From NCBI RefSeq assembly GCF_008795985.1, contig NZ_VMHP01000002.1, positions 868,001 through 932,000 of the forward strand: a stretch of 64,000 nucleotides of DNA, written 5' to 3'. A program made the position numbers and the translations under genes. This document shows, one piece after another, positions 10,644 through 22,414 of the stretch (its first letter is position 1; each line of letters begins with the position of its first letter). The notes under the pieces were generated by a model. It saw only the letters and a program-made list of their open reading frames with translations. It was not told where the DNA came from and made no database searches. The stretch is from Marinobacter halotolerans (GTDB lineage: Bacteria; Pseudomonadota; Gammaproteobacteria; Pseudomonadales; Oleiphilaceae).

Positions 10644-11986
10644 TGCAGGAAGGTCTGTTTGAGGAAGCGCCGGGTTTTCAGCCATTGGCAGCCCGAATGC
10701 GACCAGGCAGTCTTGATGAATACGTCGGCCAGGGCCACCTGGTCGGTCCGGGGAAACCACTGCGCCGGGCGGTCGAACAGCGCCAGCTTCATTCCATGAT
10801 TCTCTGGGGGCCGCCGGGTGTGGGTAAAACCACCTTTGCCCGGTTGCTTGCCAATCTAAGTGAACTCAGCTTCGAGACGGTATCCGCGGTGCTCAGCGGG
10901 GTGAAGGAGATACGCGCCGTCGTTGAGCGGGCAAAGGCCCGCAAGCGCTCGGAAGGCCGCGACACGCTTCTTTTCGTAGACGAGGTTCACCGCTTCAACA
11001 AAAGCCAGCAGGACGCGTTCCTGCCCCATATTGAAGACGGCACCTTCATTTTCGTCGGCGCCACCACGGAAAACCCTTCCTTCGAATTGAACAGTGCGCT
11101 CCTCTCCCGCACGCGGGTCTATGTCCTGAAAAACCTGGCCGACGATGAACTGTTGGAACTACTGGACAGAGCGCTGGTGTCCGAGCAGGGTCTGAATGGC
11201 GAGATAAAAATTGAACGCCCGGTTCTGGAGATGATTGCGGCGGCCGCCGGCGGTGACGCACGCCGGGCACTGAACATCCTGGAAGTGGCCACGGACCTTG
11301 CGGAACCGGACGCGGGTGGTAACCCCAGGATCACCAGCGACCATCTTGAGCAGGTGTTGCAGACGAGTCTCAGGCGCTTCGACAAGGGCGGCGATGTCTT
11401 CTATGACCAGATCTCGGCGCTGCACAAATCCGTCAGGGGCTCGGATCCGGACGGCTCGCTTTACTGGCTGTGCCGAATGCTGGATGGCGGCTGCGATCCA
11501 CTCTATGTTGCCCGCCGGCTGGTGCGTATTGCCAGCGAGGACATCGGTAACGCCGACCCCCGGGCACTGCAGCTTGCCATGGACGCCTGGCAGGCCCAGG
11601 AACGGCTGGGCTCACCGGAAGGTGAGCTGGCGCTGGCCCAGGCAGTTACCTATCTGGCGATGTCACCCAAAAGCGATGCCGTTTACAGTGCCTTTAACCA
11701 ATGCATGGCGGACATCCGCAAGGACCCGGACTACGAGGTGCCGGTGCACCTGCGCAACGCCCCCACCAAACTGCTCAAAAGCATGGGCCATGGCAGCGAG
11801 TACCGCTACGCCCATAGCGAACCTGATGGCTTTGCCGCCGGAGAATCCTATCTGCCGGAAGCGATCCACCAGCGCCGTTACTACCAGCCGTTGCAGCGCG
11901 GGCTGGAAATCAAGCTGGCGGAAAAACGCGACCGCCTCGACGAGAAAAACCGGAACAGCCCGCAAAAACGCTATCCGTCTCAGTGA
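10643..11986 (+). CDS. rarA: Replication-associated recombination protein A (AAA ATPase)
   Basis: RarA (MgsA) is a clamp-loader-like ATPase that acts at stalled replication forks and single-stranded DNA ends. It carries Walker [11 protein letters not shown] (residues about 55-64), Walker [12 protein letters not shown], sensor 1 [10 protein letters not shown], and the MgsA C-terminal tetramerisation region with [11 protein letters not shown]. The 447-residue length is usual. It overlaps lolA by one base (TGATG) and precedes serS, the same order as in Pseudomonas. Confidence 0.95.
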   Translation: MQEGLFEEAPGFQPLAARMRPGSLDEYVGQGHLVGPGKPLRRAVEQRQLHSMILWGPPGVGKTTFARLLANLSELSFETVSAVLSGVKEIRAVVERAKARKRSEGRDTLLFVDEVHRFNKSQQDAFLPHIEDGTFIFVGATTENPSFELNSALLSRTRVYVLKNLADDELLELLDRALVSEQGLNGEIKIERPVLEMIAAAAGGDARRALNILEVATDLAEPDAGGNPRITSDHLEQVLQTSLRRFDKGGDVFYDQISALHKSVRGSDPDGSLYWLCRMLDGGCDPLYVARRLVRIASEDIGNADPRALQLAMDAWQAQERLGSPEGELALAQAVTYLAMSPKSDAVYSAFNQCMADIRKDPDYEVPVHLRNAPTKLLKSMGHGSEYRYAHSEPDGFAAGESYLPEAIHQRRYYQPLQRGLEIKLAEKRDRLDEKNRNSPQKRYPSQ

Positions 11987-12046
11987 ATTACGGCTTCTGG
12001 CCCGCCCTTGAGTCTGGAGCGGTGTAGCCACACGGCCTGTCAAAGG

Positions 12047-12052
12047 TATAAT
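12047..12052 (+). promoter_or_regulatory. Probable -10 element upstream of serS
   Basis: A perfect TATAAT hexamer lies 77 bases before the serS start in the 142-base gap after rarA. No convincing -35 was found at the usual spacing, so this is only half a promoter match. Confidence 0.35.
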
Positions 12053-12077
12053 GCCCCTTCTTGTATTGGGCCAGTAA

Positions 12078-14259
<2,182 letters not shown>

Positions 14260-14263
<4 letters not shown>

Positions 14264-15333
14264 CCTCTGCGCTTGGGCAGTACGTCTTTCAGCTTGTCGC
14301 GCATCTCGTGCAATGCTTTTTCTGTGGTTTCCCAGTCGATGCACGCGTCAGTAACCGACACGCCATACTTCAGGTCCTCCAGATTTTCAGGAATCGACTG
14401 GTTGCCCCAGTTCAGGTGGCTTTCCACCATCAGGCCCTGAATGGACTGGTTGCCTTCCAGAATCTGGTGGGCAATGTCCTGAATCACCAAAGGCTGGATC
14501 GCCGGGTCTTTGCTGGAATTGGCGTGGCTGCAGTCGACCATGATGGACTGGCGCAGTTTCGCCTTCTCCAGTGCCTGTTCGCACAGGGCCACATTCACCG
14601 AATCGTAGTTGGGCTTGCCGCCACCGCCGCGCAGAACCACATGGCCGTAGTTGTTGCCACGGGTACGGATGATGGCCACCTGGCCCTGCTGATTGATGCC
14701 GAGAAAACTGTGAGGGTGTGACACGGATTTCATGGCGTTTACCGCCACGTCCAGGCTGCCGTCGGTGCCGTTCTTGAAACCGATGGCCATGGACAGGCCG
14801 CTGCTCATTTCCCGGTGGGTCTGGGATTCAGTGGTGCGGGCGCCAATGGCGGACCAGGAGATGGTGTCCTGCAGGTACTGTGGTGAAATCGGATCCAGGG
14901 CTTCGGTTGCCGTAGGCAGACCCAGCTCGGAAATGTCCAACAACAGTCTGCGGCCGATGTGCAGGCCCTGTTCGATATCAAAGGTATCGTTCAGGTGCGG
15001 GTCATTGATCAGCCCTTTCCAGCCCACGGTGGTGCGGGGCTTTTCGAAGTAGACTCGCATGACAATCAGCAGGGTGTCACTCAGCTCGTCGGCCAGTTTT
15101 TTCAGTTTCTGGGCGTACTCACGGGCCGCATCGACGTCGTGAATCGAGCAGGGGCCGACCACTACAAACAGACGATGGTCCTTGCCATCCATGATGTCAT
15201 AGATGGCTTGGCGGCCTTTTTCTACGGTGTCTGCCGCTTTTTCCGACAGCGGCAATTCCTGCTTGAGCGCTTCAGGGGTGATCAATCGTTCCTGACTCGC
15301 CACATTGAGATTCTCTAGTTTGGTGCCCGACAT
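14260..15333 (-). CDS. 3-deoxy-7-phosphoheptulonate synthase (class I DAHP synthase)
   Basis: This enzyme condenses phosphoenolpyruvate and erythrose 4-phosphate, the entry to the shikimate pathway. Class I AroFGH features are clear: [42 protein letters not shown] and [10 protein letters not shown]. An in-frame ATG at 15366 would add 11 residues. I favour ATG 15333 ([13 protein letters not shown]) because an AGGGAC site sits upstream and a TATACA hexamer at 15381-15376 would leave almost no leader for the earlier start. Which aromatic amino acid inhibits it cannot be read with confidence. The stop overlaps cobA on the opposite strand. Confidence 0.93.
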
Positions 15334-15508
15334 GCTTTTGTTGTCCCTGATTCTGACCTTTGCCATCGGGGATGGTGTATAACTGAGTGCGGCAACCCCG
15401 GGGCATGTAATCTTGTTCGGCGGGGTATGATTGCGGTAAACCCCTGTGAGGTGGTTATACTGCGTTATTTAACCCACCTTTTCAACGCTTCTGACGCGCG
15501 GAGAATGG

Positions 15509-17329
15509 ATGCAGCAAGGCAGGCAGAACAGGCCCGAATTACTGTCGCTGGAACAGGCCACAAAACGGATTGACGACGTGCTTTCGGGTATCCGGGTTCC
15601 GGACCTTCCATACCCTGTCGGCAAGCTCGACAAAGACGCGATTAGCGACTGGACGCCCCTGTTGATGTCCTGCTGGACCGAACAGCGGGACGAGCCGGTG
15701 ACGCATGTTCTACGATCGGTGTCCCTGACCTGGTCCGTGCGCCAGATCAACGCTGCTTATGTCTCCGACCGGATCATGGATGTATTCCTCAAGTCCAGCG
15801 GTCTTCACCCCGAGCTCGCCCGCCGCATTGCCCGCCTGCGTTTTTTCCTGGCCTGGCGGATGAACCTGGAAGGTGCGGACGTGTTCAGCGACACCTTACT
15901 GGAATGGCTCGACAGCCTTCAGGATCTCCGGGGCTGGAGTAACAGTGGCGGGCGCTCTGCAAAAATTCTCCTGGACCAGCTGGACTCGTTGACCATTGAA
16001 GTCTCCGGCTGTTTTGAGCACGGCGACAAGGAACCGGTGATGGCGTTCTGCCGTCAGTGGAAAGAAGACGCCGAAAAGCGTGAGCAACAGACCGGGCGGC
16101 TGCGGGAGCGGCTCTTGAAAACCGAGCAGGGGGCCGCCCGTCAGCGCCGGGCAGAGCACACGGCCCGTGCCCTGATTGGCCGGGCCATGAAAGGTCGGCA
16201 GTTGCCTGAGCCTGTGGTCAGCTTTGTGATGAACACCTGGTTCGGGCTGCTCAAACAGATTGTCTGGGAAGAAGGCCTGGATGGTGAGAACTGGCGCCAC
16301 GCCAGCAAACTCCTCGAATGGCTGGTATGGATCGGCGACCCGACCCTGTCTGACAGGGACAGAAACCGGCTGTATACCGTGGGCGAACAGATCGGCGATC
16401 GCATTATTGATGTCTGGAACAGGCTTAATAAAGAGCCGCTTCCGGAGCAGGCCCTTGCCGGCATTCAGGATGTGATGGTTCAGCGGCTAAGGGGCGAAAC
16501 ACCTGAGCTGATGTCCGCCTTGCCCCCGCCAGACCGGTTTTCCTGGGATTCTGCCTGGCTGGCACTGGAGCCGGTACCGGAGTCGGAGTATCAGGAAATG
16601 AAGCACACCTGGTATGTCGAGGGCGAAGGGGCGAAAGAGCAAAGGCGCTTCTTTCTCGCGCTGCTTGAGGATACCCGTGAGGTGCTCTGGACCAATGGCG
16701 CTGGCGTCAGGCTCGGATTGCAGCCCTGGACCCGGTTCAAGGCCGAGTTTGAAAACGGCCACCTGCGCCGGCTTCCGCCGGTACGACCGTTCGGGGAAGT
16801 GCTCGCAGAAACGATGACTGCGCTTTCCAGCGTACTTCATCGGCAGATGGTGCAACGAAAAAAAGCCGCGGAAGACGCCCGCCAGCGTGCGGAAAAGCTC
16901 CGGCATGAAAAGGAAGAGGCGGAGAAACAGCGGGCGGAGGAACGCGCTGCCAAGGAAGCGGCTATAGAGAAGCAGCGCCAGGAAGCGGAAGCCCGTCGTC
17001 AGGCCGACGAGGAGGCAGAAGCCGAACGCCTGCGCGTGGAGAAAGAGGCTGCTGCCCGTACCCTTGTCGAAGGCATCAAACTTGGGGGCTGGATCGTTGT
17101 GGAAAACAGCGAGTCGCCAACAGAACCCCAGCGGCTGAAGCTGGCAGTCAGGATTAATGCCTCCCGAAAACTGGTGTTTGTGGATCGGCTGGGGCTGAAC
17201 CGTCGGGAATTCCTGGAAGATGAATTGATCGAGGAGGTCGTCGGGGGCCGGGTTCGGGTGTTGGGCGCTTCCGCGGAATTTGACGACACCCTGTCACGGG
17301 TCGTGGGCCGAATTCGTGTCGGCCGGTAA
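15509..17329 (+). CDS. DUF1631 family protein with coiled coil and PilZ-like C-terminus
   Basis: A 606-residue cytosolic protein. The segment around residues 225-275 (RQLPEPVVSFVMNTWFGLL, then ENWRHASKLLEWLVWIGDP) matches the DUF1631 family signature as I know it. A strongly charged Glu/Lys/Arg coiled coil runs from about 445 to 525. It is followed by a compact beta domain beginning GGWIVVENSE and ending RVVGRIRVGR, which resembles the PilZ-like end of DUF1631 proteins. No catalytic motif is visible. The PilZ gene 49 bases downstream suggests a role in cyclic-di-GMP signalling, but that is inference. The name thymidine phosphorylase sometimes attached to this family is not supported here. Confidence 0.75.
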   Translation: MQQGRQNRPELLSLEQATKRIDDVLSGIRVPDLPYPVGKLDKDAISDWTPLLMSCWTEQRDEPVTHVLRSVSLTWSVRQINAAYVSDRIMDVFLKSSGLHPELARRIARLRFFLAWRMNLEGADVFSDTLLEWLDSLQDLRGWSNSGGRSAKILLDQLDSLTIEVSGCFEHGDKEPVMAFCRQWKEDAEKREQQTGRLRERLLKTEQGAARQRRAEHTARALIGRAMKGRQLPEPVVSFVMNTWFGLLKQIVWEEGLDGENWRHASKLLEWLVWIGDPTLSDRDRNRLYTVGEQIGDRIIDVWNRLNKEPLPEQALAGIQDVMVQRLRGETPELMSALPPPDRFSWDSAWLALEPVPESEYQEMKHTWYVEGEGAKEQRRFFLALLEDTREVLWTNGAGVRLGLQPWTRFKAEFENGHLRRLPPVRPFGEVLAETMTALSSVLHRQMVQRKKAAEDARQRAEKLRHEKEEAEKQRAEERAAKEAAIEKQRQEAEARRQADEEAEAERLRVEKEAAARTLVEGIKLGGWIVVENSESPTEPQRLKLAVRINASRKLVFVDRLGLNRREFLEDELIEEVVGGRVRVLGASAEFDDTLSRVVGRIRVGR

Positions 17330-17378
17330 GGATTCAGCCAATAATAAAAGCCCTTAAGGGCGTTCAGGGGTAAGAACG

Positions 17379-17804
17379 ATGAGCGATATCGATTACAGCT
17401 TTGGCAATGATGAGGATGGGGCACCCGACATACCCGGGGACAACCGCTCTGAATACCGCTTGACTGGAAGCGCACAGGTGACGCTGGAGCTGGAATCTTC
17501 AGAGCCTGAGAACGACGATAACGCAGCGGAGTCGGCAGGCCGGACGCTGGTTTCGAAAACCCGCGATCTGTCTGCCCAGGGGTTTTGTCTCACCACGCGG
17601 GAACCACTAACGGAGAATGCGTTGCTTACCGCCTGGGTCCGGCTCGATAGCGAGCCGGAGGCGTTTCAGTTGACCGTGGATGTCGTCTGGTGCCGTCCGA
17701 CGTCGGCAGGCCAGTGGCTGGTAGGCCTGCGTATTCTGGAGTCGGACGACACCTCGTACCTCGAATGGGTCGAGGCCGTGGCGAGCGCTATGTCGGAAAA
17801 CTGA
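17379..17804 (+). CDS. PilZ domain protein
   Basis: A 141-residue protein with the two-part PilZ pattern: a basic N-terminal part (NRSEYRLTG, in place of the canonical RxxxR) and a DLSAQG box (the D/NxSxxG element) about 50 residues later, followed by beta strands including VVWCRPTSAGQWLVGLRI. PilZ domains bind cyclic-di-GMP and act as effectors of motility or adhesion. The first arginine motif is NRSEYR rather than a perfect RxxxR, so binding should be checked. It may be co-transcribed with the DUF1631 gene. Its stop forms a small stem with the fabI stop. Confidence 0.8.
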   Translation: MSDIDYSFGNDEDGAPDIPGDNRSEYRLTGSAQVTLELESSEPENDDNAAESAGRTLVSKTRDLSAQGFCLTTREPLTENALLTAWVRLDSEPEAFQLTVDVVWCRPTSAGQWLVGLRILESDDTSYLEWVEAVASAMSEN

Positions 17805-17808
17805 AGGC

Positions 17809-18594
17809 TCAGTCCTCCAGTTCACCCATACCGGTAATATTGAACCCGCCATCGACGTACATGATTTCACCGGTGATGCCACTTGCCATATCCGAGCACA
17901 GGAAGGCAGCTGCATTGCCCACTTCTTCGGTGGTCACATTCCGCCGCAGGGGCGCCCGCCTGGCGTTTTCCGCAAGCATTTTCCGGAAGCTCTTGATACC
18001 GGACGCTGCCAGGGTTTTGATCGGCCCGGCAGAAATGGCATTCACCCGGATGCCGTCCCGGCCCAGGCTGCCCGCCATGTATCGCACGTTGGATTCCAGT
18101 GATGCCTTGGCCAGACCCATCACGTTATAGTTCTGAAGTACTTTTTCGGCACCCAGGTAACTCAGGGTAAGAAGGGCGCTGTTTTCGTGCATCATGCCTC
18201 GGGCCGCCTTGGCCAACGCGACAAAGCTATAGGAGCTGATGTCGTGAGCAATGCGGAAGCCTTCCCGGGTGGTGACGTCGACAAAATTGCCGTTCAGTTC
18301 GTCGCCCGGCGCAAAACCGACCGAGTGCACGATAATATCGATCTTGTCCCAGTGCTTGTTCAGCTCGGTAAATACGTTCTCGATTTCCTCGTCACTAGCC
18401 ACATCGCAGGGGAAAATCAGATTGCTACCCCAGCCCTCGGCAAACTGCGCAACCCGGGGTTTAAGCTTTTCATTCTGGTAAGTGAATGCCAGTTCAGCGC
18501 CTTGCTGATGGAATGCTTCGGCGATGCCGTGGGCAATGGAAAGTTTGCTGGCGACGCCGACAATCAGGGCCCGTTTACCACTGAGTAATCCCAT
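17809..18594 (-). CDS. fabI: Enoyl-[acyl-carrier-protein] reductase, FabI type
   Basis: FabI reduces the enoyl-ACP double bond in the last step of each fatty acid elongation cycle. It is a variant SDR with the catalytic set at the E. coli numbering: Tyr146, Tyr156 and Lys163 in [19 protein letters not shown]. The NADH site is modified ([13 protein letters not shown]) as in FabI. The 261-residue length is normal. The AAGGGAGAAT ribosome site is strong. The promoter region contains a perfect 8-base dyad (18616-18637). The gene lies downstream of the yej genes, an order I recall from Pseudomonas. Confidence 0.96.
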   Translation of the reverse strand: MGLLSGKRALIVGVASKLSIAHGIAEAFHQQGAELAFTYQNEKLKPRVAQFAEGWGSNLIFPCDVASDEEIENVFTELNKHWDKIDIIVHSVGFAPGDELNGNFVDVTTREGFRIAHDISSYSFVALAKAARGMMHENSALLTLSYLGAEKVLQNYNVMGLAKASLESNVRYMAGSLGRDGIRVNAISAGPIKTLAASGIKSFRKMLAENARRAPLRRNVTTEEVGNAAAFLCSDMASGITGEIMYVDGGFNITGMGELED

Positions 18595-18615
18595 AATGAT
18601 TCTCCCTTTGATTCA

Positions 18616-18637
18616 GTTCAGGGCATTATCCCTGAAC
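18616..18637 (-). promoter_or_regulatory. Perfect dyad overlapping a -10-like element upstream of fabI
   Basis: The arms GTTCAGGG and CCCTGAAC (18616-18623 and 18630-18637) flank a six-base loop. Read on the minus strand, the loop and arm edge contain GATAAT (18630-18625), a good -10 hexamer. The dyad is 22 bases from end to end and sits 22 bases upstream of the fabI start. It could be an operator that occludes the -10, or a 5' leader hairpin. No matching regulator was recognised. Confidence 0.4.
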
Positions 18638-18682
18638 CGGCTTGATGTGAGTAACACTCAATTGGTCGTAGTATTCCGGGCG

Positions 18683-20269
18683 TCAGCTGTAGAACATCGA
18701 CGCATTCAGCAGTTCCCGGGTGTAGTCGTCCCGGGGATCCTGAAATATGCTGGCGGCATCGCCGTATTCCACAATGCTACCGTTCTTCAGCACCATAAGG
18801 CGGTGACTGAGCGCCCGTACCACGGCCAGATCGTGGCTGATGAACACATAGCTTAGACCATATTTTTCCTGCAGATCCCGCAGCAGATGAATCACCTGCT
18901 TCTGGACGGTTCGGTCCAGGGCAGAGGTGGGCTCATCCAGAACAATCAGTTCCGGTTGAAGCACCAGCGCCCGGGCAATGGCGATACGCTGGCGCTGGCC
19001 GCCGGAGAACTCGTGGGGGTAGCGGTGCCGGGCGTCCGGGTCCAGGCCAACGTCCCGCAGTGCCTGGATGACTCGGCCATCCTGCTCGTCGGCGGTCGCT
19101 GGTGAATGAATCTCAAGGCCTTCCCGCACAATCTCGGCAACCGACATTCGTGGGCTGAGACTCCCGAAGGGGTCCTGGAAGACAATCTGAATCTGCCGCC
19201 GATAGGGACGGAACTCCTTCTGGGTCAGAGGCCCCAGTTCCCGCCCGCCAAGCCGGATGGAGCCGGTGCTGCCGGTTAGCTTAAGCAGGGCGTGGCCTAT
19301 GGTGGTTTTCCCGCTGCCGCTTTCCCCGACGATGCCCAGTGTTTCCCCACGGTTGAGGGAGAAATCGGCCTGGTCGACTGCCTGGAACCAGGTTTTTGGC
19401 CGGCCGAATAGTGATCGCCGGATGACGAACCGAACGTCCAGGCCGGATACTTCAAGCAGGGGTGTGTCCTGAACCCGCACGGCTGAGGGCGAGGCGGGCG
19501 GCTCCGCGTCCAGCAGTTTGCGGGTGTAGGGGTGTTCCGGGTTCTGAAACAGGGTTTCCGTTGGTGCCGTTTCAACCACTTTGCCCTGTTCCATAACCAC
19601 CACCTGGTCCGCGTAGCGCCGCACAATGGAGAGATCGTGGGTGATTAACAGAATGGCCATGCCCAGCTTATTCTGCAGGTCTCTGAGTAGTTCCAGCACC
19701 TGCTTCTGCACCGTCACATCCAGAGCCGTGGTGGGCTCATCGGCAATCAGCAGGTCTGGCTCATTGGCCAACGCCATGGCAATCATTACCCGTTGCTTCT
19801 GGCCACCGGACAGTTGGTGCGGGTAGCTGGACAGGCGCTCTTCCGGATTCGGTATGCCTACCAGTTCAAGCAGTTCAATGCAGCGTTTGCGGGCCTCGGC
19901 ATCCCGGAGCCCCCGATGTAGCGCCAGGGTTTCCGCAATCTGCTTCTCCACCGTGTGTAACGGGTTCAGGGAGGTCATGGGTTCCTGAAAGATCATGCTT
20001 ATTTTCCGGCCGCGGATCTGGCGCAGACGCTTGTCGCTGATGCTCAGCATATTCTCGCCGCGGAAAAGGATGCTGCCGGAGGGATAGCGCACATGGCGCT
20101 CGTCCAGCAGGCGGAGAATCGACAGAGCCGACACTGATTTGCCAGAGCCGCTTTCGCCCACCAGTGCCAGCGTCTGGCCTTCACTGATGGACAGGGAAAG
20201 ACCGTCCACCGCCGGGGCCGCCCCGTCAAAGGTCAGTGAAAGATCGTTGATTTCCAGCAAGGTCGACAT
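18683..20269 (-). CDS. yejF: Peptide ABC transporter, fused double ATPase subunit YejF
   Basis: This is the ATP-hydrolysing subunit of the YejABEF oligopeptide importer (the system that admits microcin C in E. coli). Two complete ABC modules are fused. Each has Walker A (GESGSGKS, then GESGSGKT), an LSGGQ-type signature (LSGGQKQR, then FSGGQRQR) and Walker B ([24 protein letters not shown]). ATG 20269 (MSTLLEIND, 528 residues) sits one base after the yejE stop and avoids an unlikely N-terminal extension. It is the last gene of the yej operon. Confidence 0.94.
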   Translation of the reverse strand: MSTLLEINDLSLTFDGAAPAVDGLSLSISEGQTLALVGESGSGKSVSALSILRLLDERHVRYPSGSILFRGENMLSISDKRLRQIRGRKISMIFQEPMTSLNPLHTVEKQIAETLALHRGLRDAEARKRCIELLELVGIPNPEERLSSYPHQLSGGQKQRVMIAMALANEPDLLIADEPTTALDVTVQKQVLELLRDLQNKLGMAILLITHDLSIVRRYADQVVVMEQGKVVETAPTETLFQNPEHPYTRKLLDAEPPASPSAVRVQDTPLLEVSGLDVRFVIRRSLFGRPKTWFQAVDQADFSLNRGETLGIVGESGSGKTTIGHALLKLTGSTGSIRLGGRELGPLTQKEFRPYRRQIQIVFQDPFGSLSPRMSVAEIVREGLEIHSPATADEQDGRVIQALRDVGLDPDARHRYPHEFSGGQRQRIAIARALVLQPELIVLDEPTSALDRTVQKQVIHLLRDLQEKYGLSYVFISHDLAVVRALSHRLMVLKNGSIVEYGDAASIFQDPRDDYTRELLNASMFYS

Positions 20270-20270
20270 A

Positions 20271-21290
20271 TCAGTTCTTTCTCGGGTCGAATGCATCACG
20301 GACGGCTTCCCCAACAAAAACAAGCAGGGTCAGCATCACGGCCAGGGTCACGAACGCGGAGATACCCAGCCAGGGCGCGTGCAGGTTGGCCTTGCCCTGG
20401 GCAATCAGTTCGCCGAGTGAAGGCGAGCCCGAGGGTAGCCCGAAGCCCAGGAAATCCAGGGAGGTGAGCCCGGTGATCGCGCCGGTCAGAATAAACGGCA
20501 GAAAGGTCAGGGTGGCCACCATGGCGTTGGGCAGGATATGCCGGAACATGATCTTGCCGTTGCCCAGCCCCAGCGCGCGGGCCGCTTTGACGTACTCGAA
20601 ATTACGGGCCCGCAGAAATTCGGCTCGAACTACATCAACCAGCCCCATCCAACTGAACAGCAGCATAATGCCCAGCAGCCACCAGAAATTCGGCTGCACG
20701 ATACTGGACAGAATGATCAGCAGATAGAGCACCGGCAGGCCGGACCAGATCTCGATAAAGCGCTGGCCGAGCAGGTCCACTTTGCCGCCGTAGAAGCCCT
20801 GAATGGCGCCCACTGCCACGCCGATAATGCAGCTGAAAAAGGTCAGAGTCAGACCGAACAGCACGGAAATGCGGAAACCATAGATTACTCTGGCGGCCAC
20901 GTCGCGCCCCTGGTCGTCAGTGCCGAGCCAGTTCACCGGGCTGGGCGGCGCAGGGGAGGGTACATCCAGTTTGTAGTTGGTGGTGTTGTAACTGAACGGG
21001 ATGGGGGGCCAGAGCATCCAGCCGTTTGCCTTGATCTCCTCGGCCACAAAATCGTCCCGGTAGTCCGCCTCCGTCGGCAGGAAGCCGCCAAAGGTTTCAT
21101 CGGACACCGTTTCGAACACCGGGAAGTAAAGTTCCCCCTGGTAGGAAATGGCCAGTGGCTTGTCATTGGCAATCAGTTCAGCGCAAAGGGACAGGCCGAA
21201 GAGCGCCAGAAATATCCATAACGCCCAGAACCCCCGGCGGTTCCTGCGGAAGTTGCGAAGGCGGCGTTGCTGGATCGGGGTGAGGGTCAT
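20271..21290 (-). CDS. yejE: Peptide ABC transporter permease YejE
   Basis: An inner-membrane permease of 339 residues. It has an N-terminal membrane anchor ([19 protein letters not shown]), a periplasmic insert of about 100 residues, and a permease domain with five or six helices. The EAA coupling loop is seen as [18 protein letters not shown] followed by the conserved ILPNA run. This matches the DppC/YejE branch. The start overlaps the yejB stop by four bases, so the pair is translationally coupled. Confidence 0.94.
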   Translation of the reverse strand: MTLTPIQQRRLRNFRRNRRGFWALWIFLALFGLSLCAELIANDKPLAISYQGELYFPVFETVSDETFGGFLPTEADYRDDFVAEEIKANGWMLWPPIPFSYNTTNYKLDVPSPAPPSPVNWLGTDDQGRDVAARVIYGFRISVLFGLTLTFFSCIIGVAVGAIQGFYGGKVDLLGQRFIEIWSGLPVLYLLIILSSIVQPNFWWLLGIMLLFSWMGLVDVVRAEFLRARNFEYVKAARALGLGNGKIMFRHILPNAMVATLTFLPFILTGAITGLTSLDFLGFGLPSGSPSLGELIAQGKANLHAPWLGISAFVTLAVMLTLLVFVGEAVRDAFDPRKN

Positions 21291-22369
21291 GCACCCTCCC
21301 GGCTTTCAAAATCGATGCGCGGGTCGACCAGCACATAGGTGATGTCGCTGATCAGTTTCAGCACGAGCCCCATCAGGGTGAAGATATAGAGCGTGCCGAA
21401 GACCACCGGATAATCCCGGTTGAGGGCAGCTTCAAAGCCCAACAACCCAAGGCCGTCGAGGGAGAAAATCACCTCGATCAGCAGCGAGCCGGTAAAGAAC
21501 AGCGACACCAGCACGCCCGGCAGGCTGGCGATCACAATCAGCATGGCGTTGCGGAACACATGGCCGTATAACACCTGTTTTTCCTCAAGGCCCTTGGCCC
21601 TGGCCGTCACCACGTACTGTTTGCTGATCTCGTCCAGAAACGAGTTCTTGGTCAGCAGGGTGAGGGTGGCAAAGCCGCCGATGACATTGGCGGTGACCGG
21701 CAGCGCCAGGTGCCAGAAGTAGTCGCCGACCTGCTGGTACCAGGTCATCTGATCGAAATCGGAGGAGGTCAGGCCACGAAGCGGGAACCAGTCAAGGTAG
21801 CTGCCACCGGCAAACAGCACGATCAGCAGAATGGCAAACAGGAAGCCGGGGATGGCATAGCCGATGACAATCGCCGTACTGGTCCAGACATCAAAGCGGG
21901 AGCCGTCGGTGACCGCTTTGCGAACGCCCAATGGAATGGAAATCAGATAGATGATCAGCGTTGACCAGAGCCCTAGGGAAATGGAAACGGGCATCTTGTC
22001 GACAATCAGTTCGGTGACGGTCTGCTGCCGATAGAAAGACTCGCCAAAATCGAAGGTGGCGTAGTCCCCTATCATTTTTAGAAAGCGTTCGTGGGGCGGC
22101 TTGTCAAAGCCGTACATGACCCTGATTTCTTCCAGCAGTTCGGGCGGAAGCCCCTGCGAGGCGCGGCTGTCACCTCCGCCAGATACTTCTCCGCCGGAAC
22201 CGCCCCCGCTGGCCCGGTCCAGAGCGCCACTGCCAAACCCCTCGATTTCAGCAATCATCTGCTCAACAGGGCCGCCAGGTGCGGCCTGAACAATAAGGAA
22301 GTTCAGCAGCATGATCCCCAGCAAAGTGGGAATGATCAGTGCCAGGCGTCTGAGAATGTAGCTGCCCAT
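21287..22369 (-). CDS. yejB: Peptide ABC transporter permease YejB
   Basis: The partner permease of YejE, 360 residues, DppB-like. The first helix ([20 protein letters not shown]) is typical, followed by a periplasmic stretch that includes a Gly/Ser-rich low-complexity run (residues about 45-70, [12 protein letters not shown]) and then five helices. The EAA loop reads [21 protein letters not shown]. The Gly/Ser run also occurs in YejB of related bacteria as I recall. It lies 45 bases downstream of yejA. Confidence 0.94.
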   Translation of the reverse strand: MGSYILRRLALIIPTLLGIMLLNFLIVQAAPGGPVEQMIAEIEGFGSGALDRASGGGSGGEVSGGGDSRASQGLPPELLEEIRVMYGFDKPPHERFLKMIGDYATFDFGESFYRQQTVTELIVDKMPVSISLGLWSTLIIYLISIPLGVRKAVTDGSRFDVWTSTAIVIGYAIPGFLFAILLIVLFAGGSYLDWFPLRGLTSSDFDQMTWYQQVGDYFWHLALPVTANVIGGFATLTLLTKNSFLDEISKQYVVTARAKGLEEKQVLYGHVFRNAMLIVIASLPGVLVSLFFTGSLLIEVIFSLDGLGLLGFEAALNRDYPVVFGTLYIFTLMGLVLKLISDITYVLVDPRIDFESREGA

Positions 22370-22414
22370 TTACAGGGACTCCATGTGCAATCTGTCAGGC
22401 AAGGGCAGCATGAA

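Noticed and set aside
17350..17361. Palindrome GCCCTTAAGGGC before the PilZ gene, considered as a terminator of the DUF1631 gene
   Set aside because: It has no loop and no following T run, so it is not a convincing terminator. The two genes may be co-transcribed.
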